Both the position numbers and the translations under genes were made by a program. DNA of 64,000 nucleotides from Solicoccozyma terricola (taxonomy: Eukaryota > Basidiomycota > Tremellomycetes > Filobasidiales > Piskurozymaceae), in NCBI GenBank assembly GCA_001600875.1, contig BCLD01000003.1:347712-411711 (forward strand). Direction: 5' to 3'. Shown piece by piece: positions 54,891 to 64,000 of this stretch (its first letter is position 1; every line of letters starts with the position of its first letter). A model generated the notes under the pieces. It was not told the DNA's origin. It searched no databases and worked only from the letters and a program-made list of their open reading frames with translations.

Positions 54891-57800
54891 TCACTCCTTC
54901 TGGTGCGCCAATTCAGCCTCGGTATGAAGAGGTGCATCTGTATACCAAACGAATGAATCAGCTCGTTTGTCCGTTACGTACACACACTCTGCTGAAGCAC
55001 TCACCAACGACCCAGTTCATCCTCTCCTTGGGGTTCCTGAACAGAGCAGTTAAGGCTACCGCAAAGACGACTACAAACAGGGGATTGGGGGGCACGAATC
55101 AACTCGAATTCCATTGGTTAGGCGCGGTTGCTTCTATACACTTACCACCAGGAAGGAATGAAAGCCAGGTCACCCGGAAAGCGTATGCAGTCTTGGAGGC
55201 TGCAGCAGTGCTTGCTGCTGCAACGATGGCAGACGTGGCACCTGGCACTTTCATCGGGTTGCCGTGGGAAAGAAGAGCCACAATCAACTGGCCGAGGTTG
55301 GCAGGATCAAAGCCAAGAGGAATGACGGCAGCAGCTGAGGATAGGGGGGAAGTGCCAGATTTTCAACGTCCTATTCACTCTGATAATGCCCGTACGACAT
55401 ACCGATTGAAGCTGGAACCTGCTTGTTGAAGACACTGTTATAGATGGCTTCGGCAATTGCATAACCTGCATTTGTTCGGTTTGCCAATCAGTCTTCTTTG
55501 ACAGCAACTCGCTCTCCTTTGCACTCACCAACGACTCCTCCAAGAGTCCTCGCGGAGATCGTGAGAGCCGAGGCGACACCAATGAACAAGGGTGGCGTCG
55601 AAAGTTGGACCAGAGTCATGAGCAGGATGAGCGGGCTACTGAATCCGATGCCAGCCAGGATATTACTATTGGAGGACAGGTGGTCAACTAATGGAATCAG
55701 ATGGAAGACGCGGCTCACGTACTAGCCTAGCGCAGCCCACTTTGAATTGGGTGTTGTGGTTCCAAGCCCAATCACGGAAATAGCGTAGAACGCAAAGCCA
55801 GCGACAATGGGCCACTTGACATCTCGATATTTGGTGACGTCTACCGTAGCCCAACATATCAGCAGATCTTCTGTGTTGCGCTGGTGATCGCCCAACCAAA
55901 CTTACAAAGAGAGATAAATGGTGACACCACCATAATCGACATGAAGAAGGGAATGAGCCACAGTGAGGCCATGATGCCGCCAGCCGGCTGCCACAGAGTG
56001 TAGACCTGGGAAGCCTGGTGTATGTGTGCGTGACATTATAATCAGAAACAAAGCGGATCATTGCCCCCAAATTCAGACGTACATATAGGTTGTTGATAAG
56101 ATAGAACAGCGACCCCTCGACCGCAATCGCCAAGATGGATATGGGGAAGTTGCGGCCGTTACGGAACAGAGCGTGATGAAGGAAACCATCATCGCGTCCT
56201 TTCCATTCTATAGGAGGTGGACGAAACTCAGTGACCATCCATGCACAACTCGCGAGTGAGAGAGACTTGCCGTAAACGATGCAAAGTATGAAGCCGACGG
56301 TGCCGATGACGACACATACGTACGCGTGCGGGTCACTCCACTAGGGGGGGGGGGGGGGGGAATCGCTGTCAACGTCGTCAACCCATCAACAGGAACACAA
56401 GATGTAGACTCACGCCGTAGTTTGCTGGTAATTATTTGGGCAACTTTCGTCAGCTGGACAGCCGAATGGATGATCACAACGCTCACTCACAGTCACTTGC
56501 CCACGCAAATCCCATTAAAAAGGGGACCAACCCACAGAACAACAGGAAATATCCAATCTGCAAGGAACTGTATCAGCTTACTGATGAGGGATGAGCCCAA
56601 CCCGGCTCACCCAATCCAGAGAAGCGAAACGTTTCCAGGCGCTGCTCTTCTGAAGGGTACGTGCAGGGGGCTGTCCGACATGCTATCAGCCTGTGCTATA
56701 CATGTTCAGGGAGGTCTGCAGCCTCGGCGGTACCCACGAAATAGAAAGCCGCAAATCCAACGAGCAGGACGCCGTCTATTATCAGCATAGTACGAAAGAC
56801 CCATCGCCAGCCGTTGATTGCATCGGCGCCAGTTGCGGCACCTGTAACAAGCAAACAGAGTCAGAATTGTTCCAGGACTTCAAAGGTATGACCATCATTC
56901 ACCCATTCCGATAAGGGCTGGTATCGATGCCAGACCCCCGACTCTGCGATTTAATAGCGTCAGTCGACGACACCAACATCAGCCTCGGAGGGACATTTCT
57001 CACGCATTGATCCATGTCTGAGCATGGGAGCGGTATCGACCTGGGACAATCTCTGACGGGATGGCAAACATTGTTCCAGAGATACCGGCGGCAACACCAC
57101 CCAAGGCCTGAGCGAAGATGACGATGTTGATCTGGAAAAAGGGATGGCGCTAGCTGCTCAGCATGATGGCTGCTCACGCAAGTAGGAATCACTCTGCTCA
57201 CCGAATTGGCAGTCATACCGATGATAGCAGAAATGGCCATGAGTAACCAAGCACCGATGACGCTATGTAGGGGAGACGGGGAGAGGAGCTGCATTAAGTG
57301 TCCCCCTCCGGCTGATGATGGCGCAAGATGGCACGTACACATATCGACGGCCATAGCTGTGGGTGACAGGGATGGTTTAGTTTCATGGGGTGTGTGTGTA
57401 TGATTCGAAAAAATATCGACTCACACATCGGAAAATATAGCCATCATGGGTCCGGTGACGATGGAAGGGATACCAGCCTATAGGCAGACGTCCGCAGTTT
57501 GGGATTAGGCAGTGTGACCAAGTACGAGAAACTCAACGTCCTCACCGCTTGGACTATCCAGATTCTCTTATCCATGCCGTTCAAGGCACCTGCTATAGCA
57601 TATGCGTTGGCGGCAGGGGCAATACTAGAGTACAGCAGCACCCAAGGTCAGGAGGTCGTCCAAATTGCTAAAGGGTGGAACACTCTGGCTGACTCACCCA
57701 AAGAACTTGAAGGAAGGCGGCACCAGAGGGGGATAGGAACCATCAGCACAATCGCACAGTACGACGTATCATTGGAATCATTCTCACGACGTTTTGAAAT

Positions 57801-58015
57801 TGAGCAAGGGCACTTAACGCCAGGATGATGTATTCCGTCACGCCAACCGTTTTTTTCTCATTGGGATCCTGGCCGGACGTCCCGAGAACCGTCAAGACGC
57901 CTTCTTGATGCTTGGTGTCTGGTATGGAGTTGTCGTCGAGATGACGAACATGTTCCAAATCCTCGATGTGGGATACTGGCGAGGCTTTGAGTTTGTCGTC
58001 TTGCAAGTCGGACAT
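54891..58015 (-). CDS. MFS drug/siderophore-type pump (TRI12-like)
   Basis: Start at 58015: MSDLQDDKLKASPVSHIEDL, a long hydrophilic N-terminus. Exons give APAANAYAIAGALNG...RIWIVQA, GIPSIVTGPMMAIFSDV, GAWLLMAISAIIGM and FAQALGGVAAGISGTMFAIP, then a second half ending with PLFVVVFAVALTALFRNPKE and HTEAELAHQKE; TGA at 54891. About fourteen membrane segments are expected for this family, which exports toxins or handles iron-siderophores. Many introns, one containing a 17-G run (56344-56360). Divergent from the dioxygenase-like gene. Confidence 0.82.
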
Positions 58016-58689
58016 GATGGATGGGAGTAGGAGCCGGTAGGAACGGAGTCTTCAAAAGACAGAAGAAGACGGGGGTAGGGATTTGGGGAGTCTTGCAGAG
58101 TACCGTGGAGTTTTATATGCAGGAGTCAGGCGGACCTTCAAAGGCAATCGGCAAGTAAAGCTGCCTGGCTGGCTGTATAGGTGAACTCTCCTCCGCCTCC
58201 CCGTTCGAGGTTGACTATGCGCAGCGGGTCACGAGCCAATGCATTGTCGACAATAGGATCTGCACGCACTGCTGGCAAGCTGAGAGCCGCGGAAGTCGTA
58301 AACCGAGGAGATCGTTGCCAGATGTGCAGTGCTGGCAGTTGTTGTCGCTCTTGGTGATCTGGGCAGTAGATCAGATCGGAGATCGGCGGCCGAAACCTCC
58401 GTCTCCGCCGAAACAGGATCCCGCCACCGCCACCGCGACACGGACCTGGGGGGGGGGGGGTTGGCATGTCCCTCCGTCCCTCCGTCCCTCCGTCCGCTCT
58501 TCCGTCCGATCGCAGCCACAGATCGCTCCAATGGCGATCTGGGACCGACGGGGTACCTGCTGGACGAGGTATATATCTACCCGGTTGCTCGCTGCCAACC
58601 ACCCCCTACCACCTACCACCGACTCTCAACGCTCTTTTTCACCACCCTCGGTATCGCCTACCAATTCCCAACGCTCTGCCCAGCCTACA
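58016..58689. promoter_or_regulatory. Divergent promoter TRI12-like / PhyH
   Basis: 674 bp between two divergent starts. It holds a G run of about 12 (near 58,448-58,460) followed by tandem CCCTCCGT units (58,470-58,495). No coding signal. Confidence 0.5.
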
Positions 58690-59983
58690 ATGTCGACCGC
58701 TGTTGTACAGGCTCCAATGTCTGCCCTTCACTCCCAAATGACCAATCATCACGATACCAGCAGCTTGCCCTCCGAGATCGCCGCTGCTTCCTCAAACACC
58801 GTGTACAACGACTGGAGAGATGACTTTTTTCGTGATGGTTACTACGTCGTCAAAGGAGCCGTTCCCGACGATCGCGCTGACAAGTACCGCCAGGAAATGT
58901 TCGATTGGCTCACCACGTTCAATCGTGGCTTCAAATGGGAGGATAAATCGACTTGGACTGCGGAGCACTTGCCGGTGAACTGGAAGGGTGGCATGTATCT
59001 CCACTACTGCGCGGCGCATGAGGAATTCATGTGGGATGCGAGACTGTGAGTACTGGTGTGAGAACACGGTAGTTACAGGGCCATCTATTCACTCTTCTAC
59101 TTCGTCACAGTGAATCTGGTGTCCAAGGTGCCTTTGCAAAGATCTGGGGAACCGACGAACTCATCACATCGTTTGATACCTTTAACCTGAACCTTCCCGG
59201 ACGAAAGGACGTCGACTCCAAGCCATGGCCTCATCGTGATCAAGGTGGGATTTCATCGTTCATGGGCATAAAGAACCCCCACTGACCGCAGATCCTTGAC
59301 ATCAGCCGCTGAGCGCACAGGTCTGGCTTGCGTCCAGGGTATTCTCAACCTCAATCACAACGGTCTCGAGGATGGCGGCTTGGTAGTCATGTCTGGATCC
59401 GCCAAACTTTCCGATGAATTCTTCGACTACCATTCGACAAAGCGATTGCCCGAGGTGGAAGCTTTGCATTACGACTTCTACGCATACAACGATGATCATG
59501 TTAAATGGTTCGAAGACCGAGGATGTAAATTCGTCAAGGTCTGCGCAGAGCCTGGAGATTTGATTCGTGAGTGTCGTTGTTTTTTTTTCTACCAATATAC
59601 GCCTTACATGTCACTTGCACCACAGTCTGGGACTCTCGAACGATGCATTACGCGAAAATGCCGACTGGGGATGCCATCCGGTACGTGTTGAAACGCCAAC
59701 CTCACTTTTGAGCTCGACGTTGACCGGTTCCCGATGTCCCTACAGTTCCGCGATGTACATCTGCATGACTCCTCGCTCGCTGGCCTCCGAGGAAGACCTA
59801 AAGATCAAAGCCGATATGTTTTCGCGCTGGCAGACAACAACTCACTGGCCTCACATCAACCTCCATCAACACGGCAAGGCGATGAGAGACGGCGAAATCG
59901 ATCCTGAAGAACGAGATGAACCTATCAACAAACCGGAACTGACCCCTGAGCTGTTGAAGTTGGCTGGCGTGATTCCGTATTAG
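58690..59983 (+). CDS. Phytanoyl-CoA dioxygenase (PhyH) family protein
   Basis: Exons: 58690-59045, 59111-59244, 59306-59566, 59626-59680 and 59746-59983. Start MSTAVVQAPMSALHSQ. The core begins WRDDFFRDGYYVVKGAVP. The iron ligands are HRD in KPWPHRDQ and the distal His in DSRTMHYAKMP, with a following Arg for 2-oxoglutarate. The C-terminus (THWPHINLHQHGK, KPELTPELLKLAG) is typical of the fungal branch. It should be an Fe(II)/2-oxoglutarate hydroxylase; substrate unknown. Length (about 347 aa) is normal. Confidence 0.9.
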
Positions 59984-60281
59984 AATCCTTATCAGGCGTT
60001 AGGCTTTACTGTGTGAAGTGTATCATGCCATATTCATCCTCTTGAGTCGGTGCAATTTTTGCGGTGTAGCGTCATGTTATCTTGGTTTAGTCTCCTACCA
60101 ATCGAAAGCATCAATTTTGGTGGCTTCCGTTTCACGAGCTGATTTGCGGGGCGATGACATAATGCTGGACTTGAACGTATTCATTGTCAGTGCATATGCT
60201 CACAAGGCCGCGGCGTATGTCATGTCTGATGAAGTGCTCCAACTCCCATAAATGTATATGTAATACATCAAGATAAATGAA

Positions 60282-62123
60282 TTACACGAACGGCAGGATA
60301 ACCTGACTGTCATGCTCGCCACCGAAATGGATGACATGTCTCCCAACGTTCTGTTTCACACCCTTCACATCATGCGTGACCTCCTCGAACTCCTGAATCA
60401 ACGGATACGAGCCAGATACCTGAACTCTGATGGATTCCCCGGCTTCGAACTCTACCCCCATCGCCCAGATCCCAATCTCCAGGCGGACTATCTCTCCAGG
60501 GGAGATTTTCTGGATGTTGACATGTGGGTGGAACGGGTACTGAGGGTGCATCGATTTACTCTCATCGATCTCTCGGTGACTGGCTCTGAGGACTCCCATG
60601 AACCCGACGGCGAGGAGGAGATTTGTTTGGTCTTTTTTCTCAATGTCTTCAAACCGCTTGATCGGCGCACGAGACCAGGGGATGTTGAGGTTCAGCATTG
60701 GATTGCCGTTCTTGTCGAGTTTGCGAAGTGTCACGAAGACGACCATGTCGTCGGAGTCGGGGCAGGACATGTATAGGATGGCTTTGGGTAAGCCGACGAG
60801 ACGAGTGGTCTTCTCGAACGTGTAGGTGAATCCAGAAAATGCGTTGGTAGTGGAATCGTGTGACACGGAGTTGCTTTCCTTGGATCTCCGAGCAACCAGC
60901 TTGCCCTCAGCAGCAAGAGACATCGACTTGTACTCTGTACGGGCAAGGGGGAATTCATTCTCCACGATATCCTCGTACGGGTCGTTGAGACCAAATCGTA
61001 AGACGACCGTTCGAACCTTTGGAGTGTCCTTTTCCCATCCGTTGTCCTCGCCCTTCAAGTATCGAGTGTAAAATGCGTCTAGCTCATCGGACGACTCCTT
61101 AACTGCCCAGAGATCATACCACTCCTGCCAGGGACAAAATCGAATCCACTTGTTATCATGTGGAATCTCCATCCAACCTCGGATCGATCCCATGACGTGG
61201 ACGAAAGAGGTGTAGCTGACACTGATATAGGTGGGGATCTTGATCTTGCTGAAGTCTACTCTCTTGTCGTTCCAATACGCATTCATGGTCGGAGACCTTC
61301 GATGCATCTCCGCAAAGTCCTCGACACCACCACGACCCCGGATGTTATGTTTCGTTATAAAATCGAAGAGTCCCGAGTCAAAGTTCCCGCCTCGTACGAA
61401 CTGCTCACGGTATAAATCACCGCACGCTTCCCAAGGAGCGATGCACTTGAGCGAAGGAGGCTGTTGCATCGCTATATACCACTGAACGATAGCGAGGTGG
61501 GAGTTGCCGGCGATACCGACGTTTCCATTGCACCAAGGGAGAGCTGCAAGGGTTTCGATGACGTCGTAGCCGTCCTCGCCTTCCTACGAATTGATTTAAT
61601 GTTCCTTCGATCAGCGGGGTGGAGAACGGCCGGCAGCTTTACCACTCACCTGCGTTCCCATGATCACGACGTCGCCGTCAGACTGTCCAGTGCCTCTTGA
61701 GTCGACGTTCACTACTGCATATCCTCGATTGACAAACTCCGCCGGATCAGGTCCCTCAAACCTCTCCAGACCGCTCAGGCAACCGTCAGGAACGCCAAGA
61801 TTGTATGGAGTGACGGGAAGGAATGAGAGACCGTTGTACTTTTTCCCATACGGTGACCATGCGACGATGGCAGGAACCTTCACACCCGCTTCAGTGTTGG
61901 TAGGTCGATATATGTCGCAGTACAAGCTGCACCCATCGCGGACTTTGACCTCGAAATCATGGGTGGCGATGATATCACAAGGAAGCGGGCGTGAGTTTTG
62001 TTCTGGGTAGCAGACAGTGCCCTGTGCGAGCGTCTCGGTACGCGGACTGAACCCTTGCCAGTTGTTGAGGCCGACTACAGGCTCATTGAGTTTCTTGTAT
62101 GCGATCTGAACGGGAGGTGGCAT
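60282..62123 (-). CDS. CocE/NonD-family hydrolase (X-Pro dipeptidyl-peptidase-like)
   Basis: Two exons, 62123-61650 and 61583-60282. N-terminal alpha/beta core: DGCSLYCDIYRPTN, WSPYGKKYNG, GYAVVNVDSRGTGQSDGD. The nucleophile lies in GIAGNSHLAIVQWY (GxSx). The C-terminal jelly-roll domain shows LYMSCPDSDDMVVFVTLRKL and ISPGEIVRLEIGIWAMGVEF, ending VILPFV. The family cleaves esters or amides such as cocaine or acyl-peptides. No signal peptide is seen, so it is probably intracellular. Confidence 0.92.
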
Positions 62124-62572
62124 GGTAAGGTGGTTGGAACGAGAGGAAGAGTGTTGAAGAAAAGGGCGGCGGGGGGGGGGATGAGGGTAATTGTAGGTGG
62201 CAGAGTTATAGGTCGATACTTACCGAGGTGCTCTGTCTCCCTTTGCAGATCTATATACTCCTTTGCTCTCGACAATCATGATACCCTACGCGGATCTGCG
62301 GGTCTGGGTATCCACGAACGACCGGTCGTCGCTCACATCGGCTTACAGACTCCGACTAGGATTGATCGGCTTACGGACTCCGGGTAGGTATGATCCGCCG
62401 ATCAAGCCAGAAACGACCAAGGGAATCAGCGGGGCTCCAAAGTATAGCGGGCCTGTGCCATGAGATGAGGATGTACTCGCCAAGGCAAGGAGCGAGTTGG
62501 CAGGAATTCCCGGCTGTGAGGTCTCCGCTGGAGAGAGTCGTTGCCATGACAGGCTTTGCCCACTCCGATTCG

Positions 62573-62603
<31 letters not shown>

Positions 62604-62716
62604 TATTTATTACATAATCATCAACCACCGGGGCCCCGCATCTCCACATCATCCACCGGATCGACCATCTCCCACGTCTGAGGTAACGTGTCATAGTCGT
62701 CCTACATCAGTCCTTC
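62124..62716. promoter_or_regulatory. Divergent promoter of the hydrolase and the last regulator
   Basis: Contains a 10-G run (about 62,171-62,180), a (CCACCG)n microsatellite at 62,572-62,602 and a duplicated GGCTTACGGACTCCG-like pair near 62,340 and 62,368. No coding signal. Confidence 0.5.
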
Positions 62717-64000
62717 ATGGCCACCACTACACCTCCTCCTCTGCGTACGCAGACGTCCTTCCTGCCGGTGAGCAGCTTGTGGCATGTTGCTGATAAAATG
62801 TCCTAAGCTGGTTCCTACTCCTTCTATGTACCAGCCATTCCCATCCTTCGCATATACCACGTCCGTCCGTCATCGATCTAACGCCTTGCAGAAAGATACT
62901 TCTGGAGAAGATCGAGATCGGGAGCAAGATGGTTTGGAGACTGAAGGAGGAAATTCAAAGCAACGGTATCGGCAGATACAATCATGCACGGGTGAGTCTC
63001 GGGGGTGGTAGTTTGGATGGAGCCGTTTCACTGAGACTTTCCACCACCCAAATACACTTCTTGGACATGTTATTTTCATCTTGGTATCAGAGTGTCGTCG
63101 ACGGAAAACCAAGGTGAGAAGTAACGTTCATCCATCTTTATCATTACCAGAACAGCAACTGATTCACTTCTCTCGATGATCTCCTTCCAGTGTAAGCACA
63201 CAGTCCATACCACCGTCACATCTCAGCCATCGATAACAATACATCGGGCATTTTCACCCTTCTAGGCAACAAGGCATTTCCATGCGAGCCATGCAAATCA
63301 AGAGGACCACAGGTCGCTCAATCTTGTATCGAATATGAAAAGGAGATGCCAAGTGGTTATATGTGAGCGCTTACAACCTGTTCCAGCGATGACCCGAGGC
63401 TGAATGATGGTCTGAACTTTCCACAGCGGATACACTCACTTGTCGGATTTTGACAAGCTAGTTCAACGGACACGGCTGCTCGAAGAGCTACTTGTTAAAA
63501 CCAACCACCATTTGAACAGTCTTCTTGGCACTACCACAGAAGATCCTGTTGACCTACCCGAGTTTCCTCCATTCCCGCCCGAATCATCTCTGCAACCATA
63601 CCACCGCGTTTCGTGGCAGGATGACGGAGATCAAGGGTATACCAACGACGTGTTGGAAAATTATCCCCAGGTAGCCAGTCCGCGAGACACGGCACAAGCC
63701 CGTCAATCAGGTCATTTCTATCACAGTCAACCTCCGAGTAAAGCGCCATCCTTGGCTGATCATAATGCAGCGCTGCTTCTCGAGGTGAGTGGGATGAGCG
63801 TTCGGGAAAGGTGGCCCCTCCGCAATGGATGCTACTACAAAGCTAACTTCATTTCCCAACGACATCAGGATATTGCGCTCAACAGGAGCAGTAACGTACA
63901 GAGGGAGACGATGCCGGAGCCTAACAGTGGGTATATCAGTTACCGACATCAAACGACACGCAATGACTGACGCTGAAATCATTGAACAACGAATCATGGT
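62717..64000 (+). CDS. Zn2Cys6 transcription factor, 5' part (continues past window)
   Basis: Exons: 62717-62767, 62892-62991, 63091-63113, apparently a single base T at 63191, 63266-63362, 63427-63784 and 63870 to about 63,923. Together they give MATTTPPPLRTQTSFLP, a linker, and the cluster SCTECRRRKTKC, NKAFPCEPCKSRGPQ...C. A leucine-zipper-like helix LVQRTRLLEELLVKTNHHL follows. The one-base exon (CCAG|T|GTAAGC) is needed to keep the third Cys and the frame; recursive splicing is an alternative reading. Either a stop at 63970 or a new intron (GTATATC) ends the visible part. Adjacent to the hydrolase/dioxygenase/pump genes it may control. Confidence 0.8.

Noticed and set aside
1..64000. CRISPR arrays, bacterial operons or riboswitches
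   Set aside because: The window is nuclear fungal DNA with spliced genes; the tandem repeats seen are telomere, minisatellite or microsatellite.

Overview
This window is the left end of a fungal chromosome. Bases 1-94 are an uninterrupted CCCTAA telomere tract. Inland genes carry many short GT-AG introns (about 45-100 nt, often with CTGAC/CTAAC branch sites), Zn2Cys6 regulators, fungal MFS transporters and Ty3/gypsy and Ty1/copia debris. Taken together this fits a basidiomycete, probably a Tremellomycete-type yeast. That placement is an inference from gene style, not from a database match.

Layout. (1) 1-7.5 kb is subtelomeric wreckage. A chromodomain Ty3/gypsy integrase is cut off directly by the telomere and is followed by an antisense intron-containing gene, a probable LTR, a broken reverse-transcriptase fragment, an alpha/beta hydrolase gene, and a Ty1/copia tail abutting a short interstitial telomere repeat. 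(2) 7.9-22.6 kb holds metabolic genes: a flavocytochrome b2-like dehydrogenase with a damaged haem domain; a probable ketose/polyol catabolic group (Zn2Cys6 regulator, dihydroxyacetone-type kinase, class II aldolase, SDR); a decayed permease; and an ABM-domain monooxygenase. (3) 23.2-27.1 kb is a nested insertion. A dead gag carries an LTR (target duplication CTCAT), and that LTR carries a 2.44-kb GC-rich block with an intronless secreted hydrolase. (4) 27.8-34.8 kb holds an intronless SDR, a PAP2 lipid phosphatase and a Zn2Cys6 regulator. (5) 34,992-43,273 is a nearly complete Ty3/gypsy chromovirus-type retrotransposon with 5-bp target duplications (ATTAA). It sits inside a pseudogene paralogue of the preceding regulator. 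(6) 44.2-64 kb holds a soluble bacterial-type P450, an anion-type MFS permease, a 2-hydroxyacid dehydrogenase, a GH28 polygalacturonase, a TRI12-like MFS pump, a phytanoyl-CoA dioxygenase-like protein, a CocE/NonD hydrolase and the 5' part of another Zn2Cys6 regulator.

The most notable system is an accessory gene carried antisense, tail-to-tail with pol, between integrase and the 3' LTR of a Ty3/gypsy element. It occurs twice, in two clearly different elements (35.8-37.3 kb, intact, five exons; 1.3-2.7 kb, older copy). Both predicted proteins have six cysteines with Zn2Cys6-like spacing, and their well-supported introns are all phase 0. Because the gene is antisense to the genomic RNA, its introns would survive retrotransposition. 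The intact element also contains CCGTACGG palindromes, which is the triplet type that Zn2Cys6 proteins bind, so self-regulation by the element is a testable idea.
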